Part shown: one piece after another, positions 23,040 to 35,799 of the stretch
Layout of the letters: every line of letters begins with the position of its first letter
Position numbering within the stretch: the first letter of the stretch is position 1
Assembly (NCBI RefSeq): GCF_964199755.1
Contig: NC_133898.1
Location: forward strand, 128,772,224 to 128,836,223
Direction: 5' to 3'
DNA: 64,000 nucleotides
Origin: Larus michahellis
Taxonomy: Eukaryota > Chordata > Aves > Charadriiformes > Laridae
Made by a program: the position numbers and the translations under genes
The notes under the pieces: model-generated
Told to the model about the DNA's origin: nothing
The model's database searches: none
The model's input: only the letters and a program-made list of their open reading frames with translations

Positions 23040-23762
23040 GTGAGCACGAGACCCAGGTAAGGAAATGTCTCCCATTTCAGCTAAAGCACAGTCTTTGTAG
23101 TGAGACGTTAGTGAAATCTGTCGTCCCTTCTGGTGGCAGCATGTACCTGTGTGAACCTCTCTGCAGAAACTCTTGACCTGGCGTTTAGTTCTGCTTTGTT
23201 GGGTGTTTTAGGAGTAAGTATCTGCTTGGAAAGGTTACAGTGAATTCTGGGATCAGCCTCTTCTAAACTAGGATATTTTTTTTTTGGCTTCCAAGCAAAT
23301 CTCTGAAATACTTGCTTTCTCCTTCTGCCTTCTGTCCCTTTTCCTAATACAGTCACCTTTCTGACTGGAGTTCAGGTACACAGGCAGAGCAGGACATGGT
23401 CCTAAAGGCGCTTGTCTCATAACCAACATCTTTAAGTTTGTTGCTGGAAAAAATCACACTAGTGTTTCCTGCCTACTTTTGAAAACATCTTGCGCAGACA
23501 GGAGACACGCAGAGCCAAGAGCAGCTCATTATTGTTTAAGGACTTGCAAACACAGCCCTTATCTTTTCTGCATTTTGGAGTGACTGTAGCGAGCTGTTAG
23601 CGTTGCCACCTGTGGAGCTTCTGAGGGTCCCTCCCACCAACAAGGATTGAGTATATACAATTAAGTTACTTCTTAGAGTGCAGAGTCTTAATATCCGTTT
23701 TAGCAAAACTTCTGTTTGTTCTGAAGACTTTCGCCTTATATTCACGTGGGTGATATTTACAG
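23040..23762 (+). other. PINX1: PINX1 intron 3
   Basis: 723 bases, GTGAGC...TTTACAG. The shortest intron in the window; no repeat recognised. Confidence 0.88.
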
Positions 23763-23841
23763 GACAACTGGATTGCTCATCAGGATGACTTCAACCAGCT
23801 TCTGGCTGAACTGAATGATTGCCATGGACAGGGTGAAACAG
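23763..23841 (+). CDS. PINX1: PINX1 coding exon 4 (residues 75-100 plus first base of codon 101)
   Basis: The exon starts after the acceptor TATTTACAG and ends at GTAGGT. It encodes DNWIAHQDDFNQLLAELN, followed by the less conserved D-C-H-G-Q-G-E-T. The NWIAHQDDFNQLL block just after the G-patch is among the most invariant parts of PINX1/Pxr1 proteins and makes the identification secure. The 79 bases leave one base (G) for codon 101. Intron 3 in front of it, at 723 bases, is the shortest in the window. Confidence 0.97.
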
Positions 23842-26800
23842 GTAGGTTCATGCTTTGCTCAATCAGATGCTGGAAGCTTAGCAGAGTTTCCATTCTTTGT
23901 CTTTAAAGGCTAGCTGAGGCCCAATCCTCTGGGCTGCTAATAGTCTCCTTGCTGAGGTTGACGACTCGCCTTTCTTCCCCTTCTCCCCCAAAATCAGTGG
24001 GAGCCGAAGGACGTGTTGGCATCCGTGACCGTGCTCAAGTTTGTTTGATCTTGGTGGATTGGTTTTGTTCTCAGTCAGGCCTCTATTAAAGGTTTTTTCT
24101 TGGGGAAAGTAGATATAAAATTTTGAACTTGTTTGTTTTATCCAGGACCACGACATGGGGGACCTTTTGCTGGGATGTACTACAGCAGCATTTATTTCTT
24201 TATGAAGCAACCAGAGCCGATGTGAAGGCTCACAACACAGTCACTCATCACTGCAATGCGTTTGCCTTCCTTTTACTAATGAACTGTCACACCTGGCTTC
24301 CATGCTCTGGTGGTTTCTTAAATACCTACTTTTCCTGTCCTTAGAGAGCTGCTTCTTAGCTTTTGACTCGGAGTTATGCATCTCTGTTTTGAGTGTGGTG
24401 TAATGTGATTTTTGTAGAGCACACAAGTGGGGAAACTGCACAGCTTTCCCAAAAGGGCTATTTATAAATAAGTCTCTTAATTTTGAAAAGCTTTGTACAG
24501 TTTGACCTTGATTTGTAAAAATGAAGGTATGCAAAACGGGTGGGTGTGACCTTACAGATAGAATTGTACGTGTCAAATGGTTTTTCATCTCGTCTTTAGT
24601 TAGACTCAAGTTTAAACGCTGATCTTATATCTAAGATATAACAACTCTGTGGAGTGTTGTTAAACCAAGGGCTCTGTTTGGACACAGCAGCCTGTCCATG
24701 TGCTGCTCACGGTAGAATCGCCAGATTAGTGAATTTAGCAACTATTCATTCATTCATTCTTAACATTTGAGCGCAGAAGGTTTTCTAGGAGAGGAAAGGT
24801 AGAAAGAGGAGGAAAATTGTTTAGGAAGAAAGATCAAATTTGCCTTCTAATGTTAGAATACTAGAATTAAAATTCTGAACCTGATGCAATTTTTTTTTTT
24901 AATTCCTATTTAAGTTATCCTTGTGCATTGGAGCCCTAATCATGGTTTGAGGCCGCACGATGCTAGGTGCTGTTGTTAAAGTCCTCAAGAGGTAGAATAG
25001 CATATCGTAGGGAAATTCCAAAAGTTCCTTTCTACCTTTATAACTAAATCCTGCCCAAGTTCCAACTTGAGCCATGGGAAGATCAGTTAGGTGTAACTGG
25101 TGGGAAACCTGCAAGCTGATGAGCAGAGAGCTGAAACGACTTGCCCAAGGACACAGTGAGTCAGCACAGAGGCAGGCTCGTTGAGCAAGGCTGTCTTGTT
25201 CCTAAATCTGCGCAGTATTCCCGGGGTCATCTGCGCTAATGCAAAGTGGCCCCTGAAAAACTTATTTCTCCTTATTTTTCTCCGTTATTTTTCCTTGACC
25301 TTTTTAGGAGCTGGGACAAGAGTTTTCAATCGCTGAGGACAAATTTTGGGTGCGCATTGAAAATTCCCGGTCAGAATCGTGTTTGGTGATTTGCGGACTG
25401 CAAGCATTGCTCTGAAACTTGTTTTTTTGGCAATTGTTTAAGCTGGCAAAGCTCATCCAGCTAACTCTGCCTGCAGCTGTGCTACAGGATCAAATGTTAC
25501 GTTACTGGCCATCGTCCAGTTTCAAATTGCATTAAAAGTCAGCTGAAAAACTTCATTGTTCTTAAATAACTGGTGTAGTTGCCAGAGTTGGATTGCAATT
25601 AGAGATCGGGAAGGAAGGGCCCCATGGTGGTTAGTATGCCAGCATTCAAACACCCTTGATGTACATCGTTTTAGCTTTCTTTTCTTTTTTTTTTTCTAGC
25701 TGAGCACCTAGTGAAGAGTTTTGATTCCTGGCTCTCTTTCTGGGATACTAAGTGATGGTGATTGTCCCTTTGCCGTTCATAAAATGGGGCAACGATGTGC
25801 TGGTCGTGTCTGTAATATGCTTTGGAATATTCATCTGTATCAGATTCGCGGTAGAAATGACACATGGCTTTATTGCTATGACTAAATTGCTTTAAAAAGT
25901 ACATTGCTATTCCTGCAGTGCTCGCTCAGTTTGTCAGAGGATTTACCAGTCGCTAGAAGACACAGGGATGTACCTGCCTGTCCAATGCAAGTGCCAGCAT
26001 GTTTCTGCAGTGAAATTCCTCCTTGAAGGCACAAGGCGGTGCTGCTGCCCCTTTCGCTGTCGGAATAAAGTGGAGAGGAGGAAGCCCTGTGGCAATCCTT
26101 TGCTTGTGTAACGTTCCCTTCACTGGGATGTGGATGGGAGAGCAGGCTCAAAGTGCCTCATCCCTGGATTTTTTAGTTGTGATGCTTACTTTCCCCATAG
26201 ACCCTTTTTATTGAGGATTTTCAAGTTGATGCAAACTTTCTAAAATTGGGTTTGCTGGTCCTTCCTCTTCTCCTTAGGGCTTAGTGTATTGATGGAAGAG
26301 TAGATCTCAGAGTGCTTTCTGGTAGTCACCTCTCCCACTGCGGGCTGCCGATTTCATTTTTAGGTCAATGACTCTATCATCAAGTGCCACTACCTATCAA
26401 ACAGTGACGTGCTTTAATTCCAGTGTCAGAAAAGCTTGGTCTGCAGAGCTTTCAGGGGTGGGAGCATATGAAAAAGGTGACTCAACTTGGCCCTCAGGGT
26501 ATGGGTTGATTTCCTTACCCATCCCGGTTGCCACTGGGAGGAAAAAAACCAACTCAGTGGAGTAGCCTTTTCCAGAGTTACAGTACAGAGAATCCTGTGG
26601 TGTCTATTTCTTTTCAGGACAGGATAATAAAGTAATTAACCAGACAGGAGGTTACCTCCTCCTGAGAGTTTTTTGTAAATTAACAGGTTCTGTGGATGCA
26701 AAGAGTATGTCTGTACCTGTAAAATAACCTGCCGCGGCACAGGAACTTGATATCTCTACTGTTAGCTAGACTAATCCTTCACATGGTTTTGACCTGCACA

Positions 26801-27480
26801 AGCTAACGTTCTCCCAAACAACTCCTGAGTGAATCTGGGACTCCAGAGACCATTCCCAGTGGCCAGTTTACATGCAGCCCCTCTTCTGGAAGCGAGGAAA
26901 ATTAAATAATATGGATGTGGCAATTTCTTCTAACTGGCCTCAGGGACAGAAAAACTCTGCCACCGTTTAATTTCCTTACATAGATGTATCAGACTATGTC
27001 CAGTTAGTGGCACTTCGTGTAGTGTTAGAAGTGGAAAGCCTGTGTGAGGGGTTTTTTTTTTTTTCCCCTTTTTCTCTCTACCCAGTTGGGCTCAGTATTT
27101 TTGTACTATTTCGTACGTCTTTCTCAGACTCTGGCATTGGAGATGTTTTGTAGCAAACAGCACGATAAACCCTGACTTTTCTTACTGTAGAAATGGTGTT
27201 AAATTAGACTTTGCCTTTGACCTGGAGTACCTGGATCTGCCATTTCAAATTGCATTGGACTGGAAATGGGGAGGGAAGGAGATGTGGCCAAAAAAATCAA
27301 GCAGGAACATGTCTCGGACAGAACTTACCATGCTTCCTTCAGTAATATATTGTGATAAGTTGTTGAGACTTGGTTTTGAGAGAGAAAGTTAAATACACTG
27401 ATGTTTGAATTTGGTGGTTAGAGTGCCTCTAATAGGGTTGGAACCTGTTTGTTTGTTGTTTTTTATTTTTATTTTTTTAG
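23842..27480 (+). other. PINX1: PINX1 intron 4
   Basis: 3639 bases, GTAGGT...TTTTTAG. A MIR-like fragment lies at 25110-25215; T runs precede the acceptor. No other feature recognised. Confidence 0.85.
25110..25215 (-). repeat. MIR-like ancient SINE remnant (-)
   Basis: GACTTGCCCAAGGACACAGT is the reverse complement of the MIR core (gtgaccttgggcaag), with AGCTGAAACG (cf. gaaactgagg) in front and GAGGCAGGCTCG behind. One of the better preserved ancient SINE pieces in the window. Confidence 0.6.
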
Positions 27481-27573
27481 AGTCATCAGTGAATAATCAG
27501 AAGAAGACATTCAGTCTTGAGGAAAAATCCAAATCTTCCAAGAAACGTGTCCATTATATGAAGTTTGCAAAAG
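27481..27573 (+). CDS. PINX1: PINX1 coding exon 5 (residues 101-131 plus first base of codon 132)
   Basis: A strong polypyrimidine tract with TTTTTTTAG precedes the exon and the donor is GTAAGA. It completes codon 101 (Glu) and encodes a variable serine/asparagine/lysine linker, then KKTFSLEEKSKSSKKRVHYMKFAKG. The FSLEEKSK and RVHYMKF blocks are conserved in vertebrate PINX1. The region is rich in lysine and serine and probably unstructured, in keeping with a nucleolar protein; localisation is inferred from the family. The exon ends in phase 1 with AAAAG immediately before the donor. Confidence 0.96.
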
Positions 27574-30266
27574 GTAAGAGGCGTTTTGTTGTTTCATAAG
27601 CTCTAGCCAAGATTAGAGGGGAAAAAAAAAAACACGTGTCAAGGTGATCTGTTGCCTTCTGGGGTCTAAATTTGGCAAATAAAATCTTGGTTTAGAAATA
27701 CCCCTGCAGCAACTTATTTAAAGCTACAATATGCTGTTCCTCTTTATTTTGGACAATTTTGGATGGCTTTAGGCTGATATTGTTGAATAAAGCAATTTCT
27801 ATCTGAAGGAACCATCAGCTGAGTAAAGGAACTGAATATTCTGAGTGATCTGTGCGTGGGCAGGGGCTGGGAGGGGGAGGAGGAGGCAAAGGTGATAACA
27901 GAGTTGCTTGGGCATCTGCAGTGCACTATCCCCTGCAATCTCCAATAACCCCTGCTAAGGGATCATGTGGATAAGATCAGCGATCAGATTAAACCTGAAC
28001 GCAGGAAGAGGAGAGGCCTCTTACATCTATCAGATGGTTTATTGGATAAATCAGGACAGCGGTTGGTGGCCACAAAAACTATATCAAGAACTCATGGAGT
28101 TTAGTAATTTCTTTCTTGAAGTGATGACTTTATTTCAGCAATCCCTTGTTTTGGCTTTTGACCATTGTTGAATCCCTTGCTCTGTTTCTCTGTTGGTTGC
28201 GTTCCCCTTTCACACACTCGTGTGTGTGTATATGTTTTTCAATGTATGGATAGGATCAGTCTCCAGAAATGGCTAATTTATTGTACTTAAAGCTCTGTGT
28301 AATATTTTCTGATAACAAATGCCTCTGCTAAAACAGAAGCAACTGATGTCCGAATAGAGGCCAGATTTTGATATTGGGGTTTGGATTTTTTGATTAAATA
28401 ATTCAGCCTAGAAGTCAAACGTGTTAACGTGACCCTGCCACTTTACAACACTAAACAATTAAATTGGTTCAGGGCTTGCAAGTACAGAGGCCGTGGCCTG
28501 TTTGAGGTAGTAGCAAAGAGGATTTGTTTTGATTTGGATTTAACCTTTTACTAAATATAGCAAAAAAACCCTGTCTTTTGAGCATGTAAAATATAGGCTT
28601 TCGTATTAAAAATATCCCTTATTTGTTTGGCTGCAGTGTTTCTGTAAGGTAGGCCCCTGTTTGATTGTACCCTCCGTGGTCTAAAACAGGGAAATTGTCC
28701 TTTTTCAGGGAAAGAGGAAAAGTTATTTGAGAAAGGCTGATGTTGTTGTGGCCCTTGTTGTTCAAGTCCGATCCTGCTTCCTTTTAGACTAAACAAGACG
28801 AGCTCACACAAAAGCGGGAGAAGGGAGCAGCAAGGACACAAAATGCGGCTTCCGTTTCTGGTGCTGTTTTGTGGCCTCGCTGCTGGAGGTACATAAGCAC
28901 CACACACAACCTCAGCAGCCACGCTTGGAGCTGGGAAATACACACCGATGTGAGATTAAGGCAGTGGTTCCAATTGCTTTTCTAGCAGCCGTTCCACCGT
29001 GATGCTGCAAAAGGTTTGGATTGGCAGCGAAGTTGGTTTTCTATTAGAATGCAAAAAGAGCGGAGAGAAGGCATGGAAAGAAAGCACAGGGCCAGGGGAG
29101 GAGCAGCAGGGTTGTAAGTGTTGTGTCCCAAGCCTTAGCCAAGATAAAGCTGAAAACGGCCACCAGTCTCGTCCAGCTTGCTTGGGTAAAGACATGTAGA
29201 GGCTGCCCAGTGAGACACCAGGAGGTTGGGTCACCCTTTCTCCTCTAGGTTGATGTCTCTGTTTACCCTCTTGAGGATCCTGAGAAGAAAAAACAGGTGG
29301 AGTAGTCAGATTTATTTCGTTTTTTGTCCACTACAAGTGCTTAGTTTCATTTTGAGGTCAGCAATTTTGGAATCAGAAAATCAAGCGGAGTAAGGCCCCA
29401 GCTGACTCCTGATAAGTTGGCCTACCAGTGTTAATTTGGTTTCTCTAACTTTTGCTGACTTTTTTTTTTTAAAGAATTTTCTGAGGCAGGCTGTGGACAG
29501 CTCAATATAAAGGCTTCTGCACTGTGGAATTGGCTAAACTTTTGCTGGCGTCTCAGAATATCACATCGCACCTTTTTGCGTCCCCCTCCCTGCTCCGTGT
29601 CTGATATCAGCCACGCGACAGTCAGAGGGGAATGATGGTCCTGCTGGAACCCGGAGAAATCTTTTGCTTCACCCTTGAAATTGTTTTAAGTTGGAATAAT
29701 CCGGTGTGTTGTGGAGTTGGAGGTTCTGCTTTTCAGAAGCAATTTCATGAATCAAAGAAAAGTCCCCACTGAGTACAAATGGGTATTTTTTTTTTTTTTC
29801 CCACTGTTTGGAGGAGCTCTAGGTCCCGAACTCTGTCAGAGATGGCAAATTCTCATGAGAATCTCAAGATGTGCAGCTTCTCCTTGAACTTTTCTTGTGT
29901 GTAGGAGGTTACAAGTCTTCTTTCCCTTTAGCGTAGTGCAGCCTGCTTCCCTCATCTTGCTATGACAATTGCAGCGTCAGGAGAGGGAAAACAAGCTGTT
30001 ATTAAATATTTCCCTGTGGGCATCCACCAGCAGGCCGCGGCTGTCTCCTCACCAGCCTTTCCCTCTACGCACACACATTTCCTCCTGTACGTGACCGCTA
30101 CAGTCAGCTTTCGTTTAGTGTCTTTAACATTCTCCTCCTGATTTTTTTTTCGCCTCCAAAACCAATTTCTCTACCTCTGTGGGTCACAGTTTGTGTTATC
30201 AAAATGTACCTGTCATCACCAGATGTGAAGGTTGTGGGTTTTTTTTCCTCCCCTTACCCCTTTCAG
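27574..30266 (+). other. PINX1: PINX1 intron 5
   Basis: 2693 bases, GTAAGA...TTTCAG. No repeat family recognised. A 130-codon minus frame (28551-28943) resembles nothing known. Confidence 0.85.
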
Positions 30267-30343
30267 GTAAGGATCTCTCTTCGCGCAGTGAAGATGACCT
30301 GTCCTGCATATTTGGCAAGCGACAGAAGAGTATGAAGACACAG
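30267..30343 (+). CDS. PINX1: PINX1 coding exon 6 (residues 132-157)
   Basis: A TTTCAG acceptor precedes it and GTAAAC follows. With the carried base it encodes G-K-D-L-S-S-R-S, then DDLSCIFGKRQKSMKTQ, matching the family's GKDLSSRS...DLxCIFGKRQ block. It ends in phase 0 at residue 157, close to where the human protein is split between its last two coding exons. The exon itself begins with GTAAGG, a donor-like sequence directly after the acceptor. The donor GTAAAC is weaker than consensus and leads into an intron of more than 33 kb. Skipping this 77-base exon would shift the frame. Reading through the donor gives a stop after about 60 codons, near 30526. Confidence 0.96.
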
Positions 30344-33254
30344 GTAAACAAGAGGCTTCACCTTTCTCTTGTTTCCTTGCATATTATTCCTTATAACAAA
30401 ACCATATTTAAGTATCTTTCTGCTAATGGGATTACCATACGCCCATCGAGAGCAAGGGGTGGTGTTCTGCCTGTGAAGTTCCTGTTGTTTCTGTGTGAAG
30501 GCTGCAGGTGGAGCGCTGTGCTCTGAACCGTTAGGCAATAAGAGTGGATTTAATACATATTTAATACACATTATTATGATGTAACTTCTTTGGAATTAGG
30601 AAACGTCAGTATTTTAATTTTACACTTCTTACATCACAAAGTGGATAAATTTTGCTTGATCTGAAAGATCCATAAATATCCAGAATAAAATGTGACATTG
30701 AGTAGCAGCTGTCCAATCTCAACAAACTGCCCTTATGTTCACAAGAATTGGGAAGGGCTGAACAGCTGCAAAGCCTTGCTCGTCTTTGAAGAAAGGATTC
30801 AAAGATGGCTTGAACACTGATAAATATTTTACGAAAAGATTTTTCCCCAACTTTGTGTAACGAGATCAAGGTTTGTACGAGCGTTTATTGCATGTACGTA
30901 TTCATTAGCATTTTGCGCTTGCAGAGAAGAGTCCTGCTATATCACTATATAAAACAACAAACTTATACTACGTAATGACTAATGCGTCCAGAAGAATTCT
31001 TTGGAAAAGATAACATGTGGAAAGCACAAATGAATACGTTGAAAAATTGCCCTTGTTGGTTCAGAGGTCTCTGAAGTCTCTTGTAGTGAGAGGGGAAGAT
31101 GGGGCCTGAAATTGAATAGTAATTTCTGAAATTCCCTGGCACTTGAAAATCGCTCTGTAACTTCACTGTAGGCCACTGTGAACTTTGGGAGGAGAGGAAA
31201 AGGGGGAAGAACGTGCTAAGAGATCCTGGATAGCAGTGACAGTAGTAACATAAGGTTTGTAGCTGCGTAAATACTAGGCGGAATTACAAGGGAGCTTGTA
31301 AAGAACAAATAGTGATCCACTGGGGATTCTTCACTGGAAAAAACTCTTACTATAAAATAAAGAATACTTCAGTGGGATGTCTTGAACTGAGCGGTTTAAA
31401 GGACTTGGTCTTGCCATTATTCCATATAGTGTTATAATTTCAGTGAATGTGCTGTAGGTCTTAAAGTTATTGGTAGGACAGAGAAAAATGTCAAGTCTGT
31501 TTTCTGAGTTCTCTAAACTACGAAAATACAGTTAATTAAACTGGGAGGTTAGACGAAATTTAAACAAATTAAGAACTGTCCTGTCTTGTCCGCCACCGTG
31601 AAAGACAGTACGAACCTTTGTTAGAAGTCCCACGTTTTGGCTTGAAAGGTAAGAGCTCGGGAGGAGGCCGTCAGCCACAGCAGAACCCATCTCACCATTT
31701 ATTACTTATTACTGTCTCGTAATAAGCATTTGGGGGGCTTCAAGTCCGTGAGAGGTCTCAAATGCTGTAGGTAAGCTTGCACCATCGGAGCCCCTTGATT
31801 AACACTTCTCATCACCTAAATGTGTCATGGATCTACGTCTTAGCTCCCTTGCTGTCAGATCAATACGAAGCAAGACAAACTGGGATTTAATGCAAATCAA
31901 CAGTGCTATGGTTAAGGGAGTAGATTTTGCCCACCCGTGAGTTGTCCCAAACAGTTCGTCTTGTTTTCTCTGCGTGTCCTGCATCTTTTGAAAGTAAAAA
32001 TAAGTTTGGAAAGTGCTGTTGCTGCTTCTGGGACTTAATCCTGGAGAGCATTTGTTCTTTTGTTGATAGACACTGCAGATAACGTGCGTTTATGGCTGCT
32101 TGTGAAGGGTATGTAAGTTTGTGCACGCTTTTGCTAATTCCTTGACTGATGCGGTGGTTGGCTGTTGGCTACTCTGCAAATTTCCTTTTCCCCCTCACTG
32201 AACGCTGAGCTAATGGTTCAAGGTTCTGGCAAAAAGTCACGGGCTGTTCCCTGTTATGCACCCAGATTTCCACATGCAAATACAGGCAGGAGGTAATGTA
32301 ATTTGGAGCTGCATTGTCGTCTTCTGGCCACCGTCTGCTGCTAAGCAGCCATGGGGACAGAAAGCCAGAGGCAGCACAATTGCTTCCCCCACCCCCCCGC
32401 TCCTTTTCTTCATGGATCAGAGATCTATGGAGTTTGCACAGAACAAAAATGCATTGCTCAGGCCCTCCAGCTCTGAGCAATTTCATTTCATTGCACCCAT
32501 GAACTCTCATGATCCCTTTCCATCATGTTCCAGAGCCTGGTCCTTAAGGTGGCATGAATGGAACCGCCCCGTGAGGAATTGCAGTACTGTTCTCTGTGCG
32601 TGTTCGCATTCAGTTTTGAAATCCCTAGGCTCTGGGCATTTCCCTGATGTGGCAGAGAGCGTGCTGCAGGGGCAGGAAAGTGCTGTCATTCTACTGGAAG
32701 TGAGTTGTTCATATCTGTACCCACGTAGAGATAATGTAGGAAGAGTCCTGGTGTCCATCAGAGCCCTGGGGTATGCCTTCAGGCAGGCTGTGGTAGGCTC
32801 CAGGCCCTTTTAATTGCAGCTCCTGCTCCCTATGACTGTTAGTAACAGTTGAACAGGGACAGCAGCGTACAAAGTAGATGAGGACAACTTCCATCACTGT
32901 GCCATAGGTGCCAGAACCGCTGCTCTCAATCTGATTGCAGGTTCCCAGCTGTATTTGCAACTGAGATGACGCAAGGAAGTACCTGAAATGTATTGATCCT
33001 GTAGCTTTCAGTCCTATCCTTAAAGCTCTTTCCGAGGTATTAGATTCCTTCCCTTTTTTTCAGAGGTGCAGTCTGAGAAGCGTTCGGTACAGATTTGACT
33101 TGGACTGAATGACCTGTCCTCAGCTCGTAGTAGAGTTGTGGTTTTTTGACAAAGACGTTCAGCATAATTCTGTTTCTCGTAGTTCTAGTTGTTTCAGTCC
33201 AGGATCAAAACCATCTTGGGTATAACTTCAGGGAAAGATGCAGGAACTGCTTTT
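30344..33254 (+). other. PINX1: PINX1 intron 6, first part
   Basis: Intronic. No further PINX1 exon: I looked for the sequence expected after FGKRQ, such as an FTIQEYFAKRM-type block, and did not find it. Overlapping open frames on both strands at 32169-32960 have no recognisable protein content. Confidence 0.75.
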
Positions 33255-33385
33255 CATTGAATCACAGAATTACTGGGATTGGAGGAGATCTCTGGAGGTC
33301 TCCAGATCAACCGCCCTGCTCCAAGCAGGGTCAGCTATGGCAAGTTGCTTGGGACGTTGCCCAGCTGAGTTTTGACTGTCTCCCT
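33255..33385 (-). mobile_element. diverged CR1 3' end (-)
   Basis: GAATCACAGAATTACTGGG, GAGATCTCTGGAGGTCTCCA, TCAACCGCCCTGCTC, CAAGCAGGGTCAGCTA and GTTGCCCAGCTGAGTTTTGA follow the reverse-complement CR1 3' UTR of an older subfamily. Confidence 0.85.
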
Positions 33386-35799
33386 CCAGTTTAAGTCTGT
33401 GACAAAATTCAGTGGATGGGTGGAAGAAATCGCTTAAGGAGCAGAAGATGGGAACATTTTGGAATAACATAACATGCTGTAAACGGAGTCAGTTGGGTGA
33501 TCATTTGTAGTTCTGTAGGCATCAGAGACACAGTAGAAGTTACGGAAACGTTTACGTATGTATGCCATTGATGGCATTATGGCCAGGTTTTTCATCTGAG
33601 CGAGTTGCGGAGCTTCTCTTATTCCTAAGAGCTGTTGTACCCAAGGCCTTTGAGATTTTCGATTTCTGCAGATGGTCTAACGTGCAGTAGATCCTGGCAG
33701 TGGTATTACATTGGTGCTCATCGGCACTGTCGTACTAGGTCTGGCTGGTTGGCTGGTGTTACACCAAACTGTTCTTAAAGATTTGGAAAAGGGAGAAAAA
33801 AAGCAAAACCCAGGAAACTCCGTCTGTGCTTATGGTCAAGTAGTGGAAAGGCTCAAGGCTGAGTGACGTGGTCTCTAGACCAGCAAGATAATCCTGGCTC
33901 TTCTGAAGGGCTTGTCAGAAATATGTCACCTCTGAACTGCTGCTGGGATAAATGGTGTCTCAACAAATCAGATAGGTCACAGACACCCCTTCCAATTAGT
34001 CATGGTCAGTCTTTTTTAGTATGGTCATTAGCAATAATTTTATGATCTTAACATGTGGAGTCGTCTTTGGCAGAAGATGTTTTGTGCTAGCTTAATCTGA
34101 GCGGCTTTAACTGTGGAGCTGATCTCAGACTCACTTTTAAACGGTCTCGGTAGCCTGGGACTTATCTGGCTAGTGCGTCTTTTCTCTTGTTTCACGCTGA
34201 CACTACTGCAGTAAGTGAGGATGTTGAAATTTGGGTTATCTACCTTATCAAAGGAAAAGGGAGTTGGCCAGAGGATTGTAAAGATTGCGAAAGAGTGGAA
34301 TGGCAAAGGATATGGAAGGAAATGCTGTTTGCCCCTAAGGGTCGAAAGGAGTTTCTCTAGAAGTAATAAGACCAAGATAGTTTAAGCCATTGTTTTGGTG
34401 GTTCTGGGGTGCGTGTTACCAATCTTAGGCACCTGCAACCTTTAATTCTCCTGAACGTTAAACATAACGGTACTGGGGTTTTTTTAATTATTATTATTTT
34501 TGATAAATCGTGTGTCCAACTAAAACCTCCTTAATAAACTACACAGGGACCTTTGTTTAAAAAAAAAAAAAAAGAATTAAAAAAAAAAAAGACGGGGGGA
34601 AGAAAACAATGGCTGGGCTTCAGAGTGGACCTAAATTGAAAACGTCTGCAGTTTTTTCCCATGGAGAGTAAGTGATCGAAAATATTGAATTGTAATTATG
34701 ATGCTCTCTGGAGACCTACAGTGGGGACCTGTTTTGCAGGGTAAGATCTGCCAGACTTTTTTTGCCCCAACTTTCCCTCTGATTTTCTCACTTGCTTAGA
34801 AACACTGGGAGCTGGGGAGACAAAAAAACAAATTCCATTAGTTCCTATCTGGTTGAACTTCCTGGAACCCCCACTATTTTTTTTTTTTTGCTTCTCAGAG
34901 TTTCCTTCCTCCATCCAGCTGTGTTTCCTGATGAAGCCTTATCACTGGAGAAAATGCTCCTGAGTGAGACTGAGGATTTGGGAATGAGTTACAGACAGTC
35001 CCAACTTGGTTGCTGAACAACATGATTCTGGCACTGATTTCGCTTTGGGGGCTGGGGGAGTAGCTCTCTGATTTGCTGGCGCGTTTGTAATAACTCTGTT
35101 TGAGATGCGTAGAAAACGGCATGTTTTGCATCCATCTCACTTCTGTGTCTCAGGCCATTTGATGAGTAATCTGCTTCCTCCGAATTTTTGTAATTTGGAT
35201 GTGAACCTGCGTAAGTTCCCTTAAAACCACCTAATCCAAGTAGCCCGAAAGTCTCGAGTTCGTGGTGATTTCTTCCGTGTTAGTCATTAGAAATGTAGCT
35301 ATCCACCCTGTTGCTTTTTCACTTTTTTTTTTTTTTTTAAAATCAGGAAATTGTCTTCTGACACATTTTGCAGAACTTCCTCAACTGACTTAGATTTCCC
35401 AGCACTTATCAGAAAAGCATGTTGGCTAATCTTAAGGGACATAACTGAAAATCCATTAAAGTCTGGCTCTGCCATGGGCTCACTGAAGTTGTGGGTAAAG
35501 TGATATAATTCCCTTCACCTCAACTTTCTCTCTGCAAAATACCAGTCATGGTATTGATGTTTGTGGGGTTTCACAATTGTGACTTTTAGGCAAGTTGCGA
35601 GTTCATTCTGGGTTTCTTTTACCCCTGACAGAAGTCTCTGTTGCAGAGGTAGTGTATAAATTAGTTTTTGCTTCCTTTTTTCAGCACTGTCGGGGAACAA
35701 AAAACTACAGAAGAGGAAAAAGTAGTTAATTATTAACTTAGGTTTTTCACTGTTCTGCTTTGGAGGCCGCAGCTAGCATGAGGTATTTGGGACTGAGGG
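33386..35799 (+). other. PINX1: PINX1 intron 6, no exon recognised
   Basis: Intronic sequence with A/T homopolymer runs (about 34560-34590, 34877-34890, 35326-35338). No exon or transposon recognised. Confidence 0.65.

Noticed and set aside
30344-30526. Alternative PINX1 end by read-through of exon 6
   Set aside because: About 60 extra codons to a stop are possible, but I saw no convincing AATAAA signal close behind and the tail is not PINX1-like. 3'-end sequencing could test it.
32169-32960. Overlapping 185-codon (+) and 83-113-codon (-) frames in intron 6
   Set aside because: Opposing frames cannot all be real. None resembles a known protein and the stretch lies inside a PINX1 intron.
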